Notes under the pieces: generated by a model
What the model saw: only the letters and a program-made list of their open reading frames with translations
What the model was told of the DNA's origin: nothing
The model's database searches: none
In this document: in pieces, positions 1-8,822 of the stretch
How positions within the stretch are numbered: the stretch's first letter is position 1
Layout: each line of letters opens with the position of its first letter
Position numbers and translations under genes: made by a program
Source of the DNA: Flavobacteria bacterium BBFL7
GTDB taxonomy: Bacteria; Bacteroidota; Bacteroidia; Flavobacteriales; Flavobacteriaceae
Direction of reading: 5' to 3'
Length of the DNA: 64,000 nucleotides
NCBI GenBank assembly: GCA_000153385.1
Contig: CH672374.1
Coordinates: 1,366,544 to 1,430,543 of the forward strand

Positions 1-1071
1 TAGTACAGTAAGCCCAACACCAACTAATATTAAAAAATTAGATTGAGTTAAAAATGTTTCATATTGCTTCACAACAGTTCCATCTTCCCAAATTTTATAG
101 ATATTATTTTTAGGCAAATAGGAGTGAACAATCCCAACGGTTGAAATGACGGCAAATACTAAAACGCTATGGACTAACCATCGTTCGATTTTCCATGCGC
201 TAGTAGACTTATCAGACAGTTGACGGAAGGAATCTCCAGCAGTTTCTGCCAGACCACCACAACCACATACCCAACTACAATACCATCTTTTACCATATTT
301 ATAAGTTAATATAGGAGTTATTACTAGTATAGATGCAACGCCGAATAATAACATAGTCATCCCTAGACTTCCATTTACTAATAATGCATTTACATTCCAC
401 TGTTCAAATAAATAATAATTAAGAGGCCAGATATTTTTTAAATCATAGTATGGTAAGTCTTTGGTGCTATTTAATCCCGCCATAATCTCTGGAATTAGAA
501 ATGCAAATGTGGTCTGAAAAAACATCACACTACCAGTACGTATTACTTCATAACTATTATGGCGATACTTTAAAATAAACTTGATACCAAACGATAAAAT
601 GGCGACTGTATACAAAGTACCATAAACAAACCATTGACTCGCTGCTTGTCCTTTTAACAAATATGACAACGGATCGAATAAACCTATAAGACCGGTATTT
701 GCCGCTCCATCGGTCCCTTGACCTAGAGTTGCTGGAAAGAAATATAAAACGATATAAAAAGAGGTGAGGAAAATAGCGAGTACCCAACCCCAAAAACCAC
801 GACTAGATAAGTCTTTAAACCATACACCATCATTTTTAATACCTGCCTGTTTATGTCCATATTGTGCTTTTGCAAAGGCGATAATACCACCAGCAATTAA
901 TAATAATGCTGCGGTTAACCAAGCACCTTTCCACGGCAGGCTTACATTAAAAAAGGCAAGGACTAGAATAAAAAGACCTACTATACCTATGGCGCTAGCA
1001 ATCTTTTCTGTAGTACTTAAAGCTTTAGGAGGCTCGCCTGTTAAAGACATATTTCTTTGATAGATACTCAT
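1..1071 (-). CDS. membrane 4Fe-4S binding protein, polyferredoxin-like (3' end cut by window edge)
   Basis: The minus-strand frame is open from an ATG at 1071 to the first base of the window (357 codons), so the C-terminus is missing. The protein has several hydrophobic segments. A cysteine cluster, WYCSWVCGCGG, sits near residues 265-280 after GKR, in the manner of membrane ferredoxins of the NapH/CcoG/NosR type. Family knowledge: such proteins pass electrons between the quinone pool or a flavoprotein and a periplasmic acceptor. The gene lies 61 bp downstream of an FAD/NAD(P) oxidoreductase on the same strand, so the two may form one electron-transfer unit (inference). The physiological substrate is unknown. 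Confidence 0.75.
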   Translation of the reverse strand, partial: MSIYQRNMSLTGEPPKALSTTEKIASAIGIVGLFILVLAFFNVSLPWKGAWLTAALLLIAGGIIAFAKAQYGHKQAGIKNDGVWFKDLSSRGFWGWVLAIFLTSFYIVLYFFPATLGQGTDGAANTGLIGLFDPLSYLLKGQAASQWFVYGTLYTVAILSFGIKFILKYRHNSYEVIRTGSVMFFQTTFAFLIPEIMAGLNSTKDLPYYDLKNIWPLNYYLFEQWNVNALLVNGSLGMTMLLFGVASILVITPILTYKYGKRWYCSWVCGCGGLAETAGDSFRQLSDKSTSAWKIERWLVHSVLVFAVISTVGIVHSYLPKNNIYKIWEDGTVVKQYETFLTQSNFLILVGVGLTVL

Positions 1072-1132
1072 AGTTGTATATTTTCAATACTTAAATTCAA
1101 TTGAATTTAAAATTGTGAAATTGATAATGCGA

Positions 1133-2431
1133 TTAAGATTTTATTTGTTGATTAGATGAGAAAGCTCGCTTTATTTGCTCAAAAGGCTTATTAAAAAACT
1201 CTGGATTAAAGCAGGCTTTATCAAGGTTTTCAATTACTTCATCTATTGATTTGGATTGCGACAACCATAGATCAAAAACTTCGTGTTTCATACGAATTCC
1301 AAAGGTGTTGATTCCTATAAATTTTCTTGTAGAGATATCATACTCAATGGTAACGGCTCTTTTATCATCTTCATGCAGCCAGTGAAAATGATCATGCCCT
1401 TGTTTAGGTTTACTCCATACCCAACCGTAAGTTTGATATTCTATATCAAAGAATTTGGCACTATTGAACCAATGTCCCGGATTCCATTTTGTAGGATTAC
1501 CACATATGGTTTGTGCAAGTGCTTCACCCATCATTCTACCTGTATACCATACAGCTTCAATAGGCTTGCGCTCACCTACTGGATCTCTTTGCTGCGCACA
1601 ATCACCTATCGCATAAACGTCTTTTACACTAGTTTCTAGATGACGATTCACCATGATACCTCGCTGCAATTCAATACCAGAGTTTTTCAAAAAGCTTATT
1701 CGAGGTCTGACACCTGCACAAAGTCCAACGAAGTCACAAGGTATCGTTTGACCTTTCTTAGTAATGATTGCTTTTACCTTTCCAGAATCATCGGCAATGA
1801 TTTCTGCCATTTCTTCTTCTTCCTTTAAATCTATGTGGTGAGACTTTACGTGACGCGAGATCATATCAGCATTAGGCATAGGTAGTACACCACTCCAGAA
1901 GCCTTTTTCCCTTATTAAAAAAGTAACGGGTATCTGACGAGATGCCATCATCTCCGCAAGCTCTACTCCTATTAGTCCACCACCAATGATTACCGCTCTT
2001 TTACACACTTTATTATTAGGTGCACTTATCTCTAATTGTTCTAGATCTTGTCTAGATACCAGTCCTTGTACACCTTCTAAATCCTGACCTGGCCAGCCAA
2101 ATTTATTTGAGATAGAACCTGTGGCAAGAATGAGCTTATCATACATAATATCTCTACCAGAGTTAAGATGAACTTTTTTTGCATCTGTTTCTACCGTGTG
2201 CACATAGTCATGCACTAATTCAATACGGTTTTTTGCCCAGAAATCATTCTCATATGGTTGAGTGTGCTCAAATTTCATATGTCCCATGTAGACATACATC
2301 AATGCTGTACGAGAAAAGAAAAACTTAGACTCGGCACTGATGATTGTTATTCTTTTATCTGACAATTTACGGATATGTCTGGCAGCAGTAACGCCTGCAA
2401 TTCCATTTCCTATAATGACGATATGTTCCAT
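1133..2431 (-). CDS. NAD(P)/FAD-dependent oxidoreductase
   Basis: A 432-residue pyridine-nucleotide-disulfide-type flavoprotein. The N-terminal FAD dinucleotide fold shows IGNGIAGVTAARH at residues 6-18. A second Rossmann motif, IIGGGLIGVELAEMM, lies near residue 150 and binds NAD(P)H. The FAD-contacting motif VYAIGDCAQ lies near residue 270. No redox-active CxxC pair typical of disulfide reductases is seen, so it resembles the ferredoxin/rubredoxin or nitrite reductase-like group. The 4Fe-4S membrane protein follows on the same strand, which suggests that electrons from NAD(P)H pass to that protein. Confidence 0.85.
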   Translation of the reverse strand: MEHIVIIGNGIAGVTAARHIRKLSDKRITIISAESKFFFSRTALMYVYMGHMKFEHTQPYENDFWAKNRIELVHDYVHTVETDAKKVHLNSGRDIMYDKLILATGSISNKFGWPGQDLEGVQGLVSRQDLEQLEISAPNNKVCKRAVIIGGGLIGVELAEMMASRQIPVTFLIREKGFWSGVLPMPNADMISRHVKSHHIDLKEEEEMAEIIADDSGKVKAIITKKGQTIPCDFVGLCAGVRPRISFLKNSGIELQRGIMVNRHLETSVKDVYAIGDCAQQRDPVGERKPIEAVWYTGRMMGEALAQTICGNPTKWNPGHWFNSAKFFDIEYQTYGWVWSKPKQGHDHFHWLHEDDKRAVTIEYDISTRKFIGINTFGIRMKHEVFDLWLSQSKSIDEVIENLDKACFNPEFFNKPFEQIKRAFSSNQQIKS

Positions 2432-2650
2432 AAGAAGTTATATTAGTTGGTGGTTACAAATTAAAGACTTGTTATCAACCGTTGCTTTATGTATTTACCC
2501 TACATGATGATATATAATTCCCTTTTTAGAGTCTTCACATAGTTTTTAGTTTTGTATAGCTCTTAAGGTGTAACTTTAACTAGTTGGCTCAATTCTTGAT
2601 TTTTGCCTATACAGCACAATATTAAAGCAGACCTTTAAAGTAAAACAATA

Positions 2651-3370
2651 ATGCGTAAAAGAGTTCACATATTCATCACATTTCTCATTTTACTAACATC
2701 TTTAATGATGAGTGCACAACTAGATGCGTTTCAACAACAATCCCAATTTTTACTCAATTCATATGTGCGTGATGGTCTAGTGGATTATAAAAGTCTTCAA
2801 GAAAATCCTAAGACGATTACTGTTCTTAAAGAAAGCCTATCAAAAACTAAGGTTACTAAGCTTACAGCACAAGAATTAAAAGCTTTTTTAATCAATGCTT
2901 ATAATATGTCTGTTATTATTTCTATAACAGAACACTACCCAACATCATCAGTACTGGATATCGATGGTTTTTTTGATAAAATTAAACATCAGATAGCTGG
3001 AAAGTCGGTAACACTTAATGAACTAGAAAAAAACTGGCTGTTTAAAAAATATCCAGATGCAAGATTGCATTTTGCCCTCGTTTGTGGTGCTATTTCTTGT
3101 CCACCATTGAAAGACACTATTTTTGAAAGTCAGAATATAGAATCCAAATTAGAAAAGGTTACCAAAGCAACACTTAACAATCCTAAGTTTTTAACCATCG
3201 ATATGCATGAAAAATCTGCAAGTGTTTCTAAAATTTTTGACTGGTATCGAACCGATTTCAAAAAGGATAAATCAGTTATTAATTTTATAAATAAGTATAC
3301 CGATAAAACGATTCCCGATGGTTTCAGTTTAGAATTTAAAAATTATGACTGGAGCTTGAATCAAAAGTAG
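2651..3370 (+). CDS. DUF547 domain secreted protein
   Basis: A 239-residue protein with an N-terminal signal peptide (hydrophobic stretch 8-22, ending MSAQ). The DUF547 core is visible as LKAFLINAYNM, LNELEKNWL and FALVCGAISCPPL; it ends with the family's YDWSLN motif. Function of the family is unknown. It starts a plus-strand run with a GH113-like lipoprotein 34 bp downstream and an M1 peptidase after that. A second DUF547 gene is at 10939-11715 on the other strand. Confidence 0.85.
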   Translation: MRKRVHIFITFLILLTSLMMSAQLDAFQQQSQFLLNSYVRDGLVDYKSLQENPKTITVLKESLSKTKVTKLTAQELKAFLINAYNMSVIISITEHYPTSSVLDIDGFFDKIKHQIAGKSVTLNELEKNWLFKKYPDARLHFALVCGAISCPPLKDTIFESQNIESKLEKVTKATLNNPKFLTIDMHEKSASVSKIFDWYRTDFKKDKSVINFINKYTDKTIPDGFSLEFKNYDWSLNQK

Positions 3371-3404
3371 ATTCTATATTTACAAACCACAAAGAACAAG
3401 ATTA

Positions 3405-4418
3405 ATGAGATCCTTTTTATATCTTCTATTATTAGTAGCTATCTCTTCATGTACAGGCCAGGAACCAGTACAAGAGGAAAAAATAAATGGTATTACTCTA
3501 GTAGCAACTCGTAACCCGATAGACGCGACGGGAATTACACCTATTAAGAATTACAATGCAAACTATGCGGTGATTGTACCATATGCCTGGATGCGCAGTT
3601 TAGAAGAACCACAAGTGAACTATGAAGAAGAACGTGGTTGGTGGGGCGAGAAACCTACTGGTGTAAAAGCTACTATTAAGCATATGAATGAACAAGATCT
3701 AGACGTATTGCTTAAACCACAAATATGGATAGGTCGTGGATCTTATACTGGCGAAATCAATTTAAAGTCTGAAGAAGAATGGAAAATCCTAGAAAACAGC
3801 TACACTGATTATATTATGAAATTTGCTAACATAGCAGCTAGCGAAAATGTCGCAATGTTTTGTATAGGTACCGAATTAGATTCTTTTGTAGAACTAAGAC
3901 CCAAATATTGGGATCAACTGATTCAGAACATTCGCGACATCTACAAAGGAAAACTCACCTATGCAGGAAATTGGGATAGTTATAAAAATGTTCACTTTTG
4001 GGAGCAGCTAGACTACATAGGCGTTGACGCTTATTTCCCGGTAAGTAAAGAAAAAACACCTGATCCACTTACTATTCAAGAATCTTGGAAAAAATGGGTA
4101 GATGAATTGGGTACGCTTTCGCGAAAGCTAAATAAAAAAATTCTTTTTGCAGAGTATGGGTATATAAGTGCAGACTATGCTGGTCTTGAACCATGGAAAA
4201 ACGCAGGCGAAGATCGATTAGAAAATCAAAAAGCTCAAGCGATATTATTACAAGGTCTTTATGATGCCGTGTGGAAACAAGAGTGGTTTGCAGGTGGTTT
4301 TTTATGGAAACATCATGCGGAAGACAGTAGACATCGTGATTTTGCAAAACGTTTTACAACACAAGGAAAAGAAGGTGAAAAAGTAGTAGCAAAAAATTAT
4401 TTACAGACTAGAAATTAA
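3405..4418 (+). CDS. glycoside hydrolase family 113-like lipoprotein
   Basis: A 337-residue lipoprotein: the signal sequence ends in LVAISSC (cysteine 16). The rest has the look of a TIM-barrel glycosidase of the GH113 (beta-mannanase-like) group. IGTELDS puts a candidate acid/base glutamate at 157, and ILFAEYGY puts a candidate nucleophile at Glu250. The substrate cannot be read from the sequence. It sits 34 bp after a DUF547 gene and 4 bp before an M1 peptidase, so all three are probably co-transcribed. The 16-bp palindrome common in this window is inside the gene at 4114-4129, coding TLSRKL. Confidence 0.72.
   Translation: MRSFLYLLLLVAISSCTGQEPVQEEKINGITLVATRNPIDATGITPIKNYNANYAVIVPYAWMRSLEEPQVNYEEERGWWGEKPTGVKATIKHMNEQDLDVLLKPQIWIGRGSYTGEINLKSEEEWKILENSYTDYIMKFANIAASENVAMFCIGTELDSFVELRPKYWDQLIQNIRDIYKGKLTYAGNWDSYKNVHFWEQLDYIGVDAYFPVSKEKTPDPLTIQESWKKWVDELGTLSRKLNKKILFAEYGYISADYAGLEPWKNAGEDRLENQKAQAILLQGLYDAVWKQEWFAGGFLWKHHAEDSRHRDFAKRFTTQGKEGEKVVAKNYLQTRN
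4115..4128. repeat. dispersed palindrome, copy 1
   Basis: CGCTTTCGCGAAAGCT at 4114-4129, one mismatch to the 16-bp consensus. It lies within the GH113-like gene and is read as TLSRK. Confidence 0.85.
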
Positions 4419-4422
4419 AAAT

Positions 4423-6072
4423 ATGGGGCATTTAAAATCGGTTTTTACAGTATTTTTTATTGTTGCCATGGCTCAATTAAACCATGCTCAACTAGGTCAA
4501 GACAAAAAAAAATTCACACATCAGGATACTTTACGTGGATCAATAACACCAGAACGTGCCTGGTGGGACATTACCTATTATGACCTAGATATAAAAGTCA
4601 CGCCAGCAGATAAATATATTGCAGGTTCTAATACCATACATTATAAAGTATTGCAACCTAGTAATGTATTACAAGTCGATTTACAATCACCTATGAAAAT
4701 GACTAGAGCAGTGCAAGACGGTCGCGATCTAGAAATAAAACACGATGGAAATGCTCACTTTATAACCCTTACTAAAGAACAATTTCCTGGCATGATTAAT
4801 CAGGTTCAGGTTTTTTATGAAGGCAACCCACGTGAGGCCAAAAACGCACCATGGGATGGTGGAATATCTTGGAAAAAAGACAGAAACGGTAATGACTTTG
4901 TGGCTTCTTCTTGTCAGGGATTAGGCGCTAGTGTATGGTGGCCTAATAAAGACCATATGTATCAAGAAGTAGATAGTATGGCAATAAGTGTTAATGTACC
5001 TAATCCACTCATGAATGTTTCCAATGGTCGATTAATTAAAACAGAGCCCAAAGATGACGATACCACAACCTATCACTGGTTTGTAAAAAACCCTATTAAT
5101 AATTATGGGGTCAATATTAACATAGGTGACTATGTCAATTTTAGTGAAGTGTACGAAGGAGAAAATGGTGCGCTAGACATGAATTATTATGTATTGCGGG
5201 ATCATCTCGAGAAAGCTCAAAAACAATTTAAAGATGCTCCTAAAATGATGGAAGCGTTTGAGCACTGGTTTGGACCGTATCCATTTTATGAGGACAGCTT
5301 TAAATTAGTTGAAGTTCCTTATCTAGGCATGGAACATCAAAGCTCAGTGACCTATGGTAATCGATTTAAAAACGGTTATCTAGGCAGAGATTTATCTGGT
5401 ACAGGTTGGGGAATGAAATTTGACTTTATCATCATACATGAATCAGGTCATGAGTGGTTTGCAAATAATATTACCAATAAAGATATCGCAGACATGTGGA
5501 TTCATGAGAGCTTTACCGCTTATAGCGAGAGCTTATTCTTAGACTATCATTATGGAACTACAGCAGCAAATGAGTATGTTATAGGAACACGTCGCAGCAT
5601 TAGAAATGACAGGCCATTAATTGGTGAATATGGTGTTAATCATGAAGGATCTGGCGATATGTATTATAAAGGAGCTAACATGATACATACCTTAAGAATG
5701 TTAGTCAACGATAAAGATAAATGGCGCCGTATTTTAAGAAATATGAACAAGACTTTTTATCATCAAACTGTTACAACACAGGATATAGAAGATTTTTTAT
5801 CTCAATCCATAGGTCACGATTTAACTGGCTTTTTTAATCAATATCTAAGAGGTACAGAAATCCCTAAGCTAGTCCTTGATCAGAAAAAGAATAAGCTTAC
5901 TTATCATTGGGAAAATGTAGTTAATAATTTCAATTTACCTATTCGAATAGTAATTGATGATGAGGTCATTCTTTTACAACCATCTACTAGTAAACAAGTA
6001 ATAAAGTTGCAATCAAAAAAATCTGTTATACAGACTGATTCTTCATATTATGTACATTATAGAATTAAGTAA
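4423..6072 (+). CDS. M1 family zinc aminopeptidase
   Basis: A 549-residue secreted M1 metallopeptidase. A signal peptide covers the first 22 residues. The zinc site is complete: HESGH at 339-343, then 18 residues, then Glu362 in WIHESF. The family's GxMEN exopeptidase motif appears as LGMEHQ near 301-306. It is shorter than full aminopeptidase N because it lacks the large C-terminal helical domain, which is common among Bacteroidota periplasmic M1 enzymes. The 3' end overlaps the convergent TIGR01777 gene by 8 bp. Confidence 0.9.
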   Translation: MGHLKSVFTVFFIVAMAQLNHAQLGQDKKKFTHQDTLRGSITPERAWWDITYYDLDIKVTPADKYIAGSNTIHYKVLQPSNVLQVDLQSPMKMTRAVQDGRDLEIKHDGNAHFITLTKEQFPGMINQVQVFYEGNPREAKNAPWDGGISWKKDRNGNDFVASSCQGLGASVWWPNKDHMYQEVDSMAISVNVPNPLMNVSNGRLIKTEPKDDDTTTYHWFVKNPINNYGVNINIGDYVNFSEVYEGENGALDMNYYVLRDHLEKAQKQFKDAPKMMEAFEHWFGPYPFYEDSFKLVEVPYLGMEHQSSVTYGNRFKNGYLGRDLSGTGWGMKFDFIIIHESGHEWFANNITNKDIADMWIHESFTAYSESLFLDYHYGTTAANEYVIGTRRSIRNDRPLIGEYGVNHEGSGDMYYKGANMIHTLRMLVNDKDKWRRILRNMNKTFYHQTVTTQDIEDFLSQSIGHDLTGFFNQYLRGTEIPKLVLDQKKNKLTYHWENVVNNFNLPIRIVIDDEVILLQPSTSKQVIKLQSKKSVIQTDSSYYVHYRIK

Positions 6073-6952
6073 GCTCTTTTAAGCAACTTTCTAAATCCTT
6101 ATAATCAAACTGAAAACCAGCATCGAGCAAGCGTTGCGGATACACATTACGACTTTTTAAAAGGAGTTCTGTCTCTGTGCCTATAAGCGCTGTCCCAAGT
6201 TCTAATAACCATACAGGCTGAGAGATACCGAATGGTATATTCATAGATTCACGCAATTGTCTCATAAAATCTGCATTTGTTTCTGGCTTAGGTGCCGTGA
6301 TGTTTACTACACCTTCAAAATCAGATTGAATTAAGAATTCAATAGACCTACAAAAATCATTGATATGAATCCAGCTTACAAACTGATTACCACGACCATT
6401 TTTACCGCCCATTCCTACTCTAGTAATAGCTTTCATTTTAGGCAATGCACCACCATCATTTCCTAAAACGATTGAAGTTCTCAACGCTACTTTGCGCACA
6501 CCTTCAATTGTGGTTGAAAAGAATTCCTTTTCCCATGCCTTACCTATTCCCATAGAGAAATCGTCACCTATGACACCATATTCTTCAGTATTCATTTGCG
6601 TTTCAGAATGGATATAGATAGTTGCGGTACTTGCGTTTAAAAACACCTTTGGCTTGTTAATAGCATGAGCCATCGCTAAGTTCAAAACTCTAGTACTATC
6701 GACGCGCGAACTTAATATTGCTTTTTTATTAGCATTAGTATATCTGCAGTCTACTGATTTTCCCGAGAGGTTAATGAGTACATCTGCATTTTCTAAATGG
6801 GTAGTCCACTCTCCTAGATCTTTACCATTCCAGTAAGTAGTTTTAGGATCACGCTTTCGCGAAAGCGTAATCACCTCATCTCCTCTATTCTCAAAATATT
6901 GCGACAGTGAAATACCTAGAAATCCTGTGCCTCCTGCGATAACTATTTTCAT
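6065..6952 (-). CDS. TIGR01777 family NAD-dependent epimerase-like protein
   Basis: A short-chain dehydrogenase-type protein of about 295 residues with the nucleotide-binding motif GGTGFLG at its N-terminus. The C-terminal DUF1731-like region contains KSRNVYPQRLLDAGFQF, as expected of the TIGR01777/YfcH family, whose reaction is unknown. The ATG at 6952 was chosen over an upstream in-frame start because it opens directly on the Rossmann strand and forms an ATGA overlap with the stop of the preceding gene. That overlap suggests translational coupling. A palindrome copy at 6852-6867 codes TLSRKR. Confidence 0.88.
   Translation of the reverse strand: MKIVIAGGTGFLGISLSQYFENRGDEVITLSRKRDPKTTYWNGKDLGEWTTHLENADVLINLSGKSVDCRYTNANKKAILSSRVDSTRVLNLAMAHAINKPKVFLNASTATIYIHSETQMNTEEYGVIGDDFSMGIGKAWEKEFFSTTIEGVRKVALRTSIVLGNDGGALPKMKAITRVGMGGKNGRGNQFVSWIHINDFCRSIEFLIQSDFEGVVNITAPKPETNADFMRQLRESMNIPFGISQPVWLLELGTALIGTETELLLKSRNVYPQRLLDAGFQFDYKDLESCLKELT
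6852..6867. repeat. dispersed palindrome, copy 2
   Basis: Exact CGCTTTCGCGAAAGCG inside the TIGR01777 gene, read as TLSRKR. Confidence 0.9.
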
Positions 6953-7779
6953 GATAAGATCATTAAAGTAAAAAGGACGAGTATTAAATTGCGATACAAG
7001 ACCCAAGAAATAGTAGGCCACCAGCCTAGTTGCATAGATTTACAGCGACGCACGTGCTCCATTAACATCACACCTACTACCAGTCCAAATATACCTAGAA
7101 GCGCATAACCGCTTAAGGTTACAAAAGAAGTAAGCAACAGCACAGGCAATAATAATACACCACCTAAAGCAGATACCACACTCATGTTTCCTAAATAATC
7201 CCAACCGTTTTTAGGAGCGATGAACTGAATCATGATTCCTTGCCAAGCGATCTGTCCAAAACAGATAAAATACTCTACATACCACGGCGATTCAAAACCA
7301 AAATACTGACCTACCAGACTGAAATAGCTATTGAGAACCACAGCGGTAAACCAAGCACTCAATCCTATGAAAAGACTTCTATAAAATAAATTTCTATCTG
7401 GATTACAAGCGCGTTCTCCTTGATGAAAAGAAGTACCACCTACAATGACCTTGCGATTATAAGTAATGAGTTTATAGAGATATTTTAATGGTATAAAAAA
7501 CAGTGGAAAGTATAAAATATACTTAATCCATTGTTGTCCTTGAGACACTATATGAAACATTGCGTCCAGACCATATTTAGTTTCTTTAGTTTGTGTGTTA
7601 TGCAGTGCGATTTCGTTGATTGCTCTGTCCATATCTATATGCTGCGTGTGTTCTTCATCAATGATTTGATAAGGGTCAATCGTATTTCCATCTACCATGT
7701 TAAGTTTAGTAAAGGTGCTACCATAAGCCGCGCACATGGGACAATGTTGATCTATGAGAAGTTTGTGATTTTTAATCAT
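6949..7779 (-). CDS. DCC-like thiol oxidoreductase-type membrane protein
   Basis: A 276-residue protein. Residues 1-80 resemble the DCC/DUF393 thioredoxin-like family, with DQHCPMC at residues 10-16 supplying a CxxC pair. The remainder has about six hydrophobic segments. It is the middle gene of a minus-strand run: a small membrane protein lies 7 bp upstream and the TIGR01777 gene overlaps its stop by 4 bp. Function is not known. The arrangement suggests a membrane process under the GbsR-type regulator upstream (inference). Confidence 0.65.
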   Translation of the reverse strand: MIKNHKLLIDQHCPMCAAYGSTFTKLNMVDGNTIDPYQIIDEEHTQHIDMDRAINEIALHNTQTKETKYGLDAMFHIVSQGQQWIKYILYFPLFFIPLKYLYKLITYNRKVIVGGTSFHQGERACNPDRNLFYRSLFIGLSAWFTAVVLNSYFSLVGQYFGFESPWYVEYFICFGQIAWQGIMIQFIAPKNGWDYLGNMSVVSALGGVLLLPVLLLTSFVTLSGYALLGIFGLVVGVMLMEHVRRCKSMQLGWWPTISWVLYRNLILVLFTLMILS

Positions 7780-7786
7780 GATATAG

Positions 7787-8164
7787 CTATTTAGTGATTA
7801 GTGATAATTGTTCTTCATTCTCTATATAACATCTGTAAGAGATGTACATAAAGTAGATACCTAAAAGACCAGAAATTATCATCCCTAGAATAAATACCAT
7901 TTCTTCCATATTAGAACTGAAGTGCACATAGTCTTTACCTACTAAGAACATAGTACCTAATGTTAATGCGGCAAGTAATAAGTGAGATTTATTCATCCAT
8001 TGTATGGGTCTAGATGTTCTTTTATATTGACTGAGTAACCACAGACTGCATACCACCTGAACCATTCCCAGCGGTATCATAAATAACAATCCGAAAAATG
8101 GAATGATAAATAAAAATAAATTGAGGATTATTAAGACCAGATTTACTCGATACATTGTTTTCAT
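7787..8164 (-). CDS. small four-helix membrane protein
   Basis: A 125-residue protein with four hydrophobic segments and short polar loops. I do not recognise the family. It is the first gene of the three-gene run ending at 6065. Immediately upstream, at 8180-8205, lies a perfect-armed inverted repeat matching one at the regulator gene's own promoter. The gene is therefore a likely target of that regulator. Confidence 0.7.
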   Translation of the reverse strand: MKTMYRVNLVLIILNLFLFIIPFFGLLFMIPLGMVQVVCSLWLLSQYKRTSRPIQWMNKSHLLLAALTLGTMFLVGKDYVHFSSNMEEMVFILGMIISGLLGIYFMYISYRCYIENEEQLSLITK

Positions 8165-8179
8165 AATAGTATAGTTTTT

Positions 8180-8205
8180 AAACTTTCAGAAAAAACTGAA
8201 AGTTT
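8180..8205. promoter_or_regulatory. candidate operator of the GbsR-type regulator, box A
   Basis: AAACTTTC-N10-GAAAGTTT, with arms extending to 10 perfect base pairs (AAACTTTCAG/CTGAAAGTTT). It lies 16 bp upstream of the 8164 start and downstream of the regulator's stop. It has the same half-sites and the same 10-bp spacing as the element at 8754-8779. It could also fold as a weak terminator hairpin for the regulator gene. Confidence 0.6.
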
Positions 8206-8222
8206 TATTGAAATAAAAAAGG

Positions 8223-8729
8223 CTAGGAAATCGCCTTGATTAATTTTTTCATGTAATTATTGTTATTGATTTTAGTCATTAAATTGGTGAGGTTTTCCAT
8301 TTGGTGTACAAAATCTGCAAGATCTGCAAGTAGTGTTTGAAAATGAGCTACTTCTTTATCATCACCTTCAATTTTAGTGTTGATGAGTTCGTTGAGTAAT
8401 CGACGCACAGGTTCTAGCTCGCGTCTTTTGCGTTCTTCCATAATATTTTGTGCGATGGTATGCACATCGTGTATCGCAACAAAGAACTCTTTGCGTTCCC
8501 CTAGCACTGTTTCTTTGCGCACCAGTCTCCAATTGATAAGTTCACGTACGTTGGTGTTCACATTACCTCTAGAGAGTTGTACTTGCTCCATAATCTCGTC
8601 AGTACTTAATCCATCTTGAGAAGAAAGTAACAAGGCATGTATTTGCGCCATAGACTTTGAGATTCCCCAAGAACTACCTAAAGAGCCCCATGCCTGTATA
8701 AATTTATATTTTCCTTCTTCTAATTTCAT
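8223..8729 (-). CDS. GbsR/MarR-family transcriptional regulator
   Basis: A winged-helix regulator of about 168 residues. The N-terminal part reads GSLGSSWGISKSMAQIHALLL and is followed by a helix-turn-helix (STDEIMEQVQLSRGNVNTNVREL) and a wing, as in GbsR-type repressors. A helical C-terminus (residues 95-165) probably dimerises. The ATG at 8729 is preferred to an upstream GTG at 8744 because a near-ideal promoter ends just before it. An inverted repeat overlaps that promoter's -33 region, suggesting autoregulation. The effector is unknown. Confidence 0.82.
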   Translation of the reverse strand: MKLEEGKYKFIQAWGSLGSSWGISKSMAQIHALLLSSQDGLSTDEIMEQVQLSRGNVNTNVRELINWRLVRKETVLGERKEFFVAIHDVHTIAQNIMEERKRRELEPVRRLLNELINTKIEGDDKEVAHFQTLLADLADFVHQMENLTNLMTKINNNNYMKKLIKAIS

Positions 8730-8733
8730 ACGA

Positions 8734-8763
8734 CAAATATACACTTATATTTTAAACTTTCAA
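8734..8763 (-). promoter_or_regulatory. promoter of the GbsR-type regulator gene
   Basis: On the minus strand, TTG (8761-8763), 19 bases, then TATATTTG (8734-8741) match the Bacteroidota -33/-7 consensus exactly. The predicted transcription start falls at about 8728-8731, on or beside the ATG at 8729, so the mRNA may be leaderless. Confidence 0.7.
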
Positions 8764-8779
8764 TAATTATTAAAAGTTT
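8754..8779. promoter_or_regulatory. candidate operator of the GbsR-type regulator, box B
   Basis: A 26-bp near-perfect palindrome (one mismatched pair): AAACTTTC, ten bases that are themselves palindromic (AATAATTATT), then AAAAGTTT. It covers the -33 element of the regulator promoter and lies between the regulator and the divergent lipoprotein gene. The layout is the same as at 8180-8205. Confidence 0.65.
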
Positions 8780-8822
8780 AGTTTAGATAATTTATTTAAT
8801 GAGTTTTCGTTACTTTTATATG

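Noticed and set aside
841-910. TGCTTTTGCAAAGGCG as a further palindrome copy
   Set aside because: Only a partial match; may be a decayed copy but cannot be told from chance.
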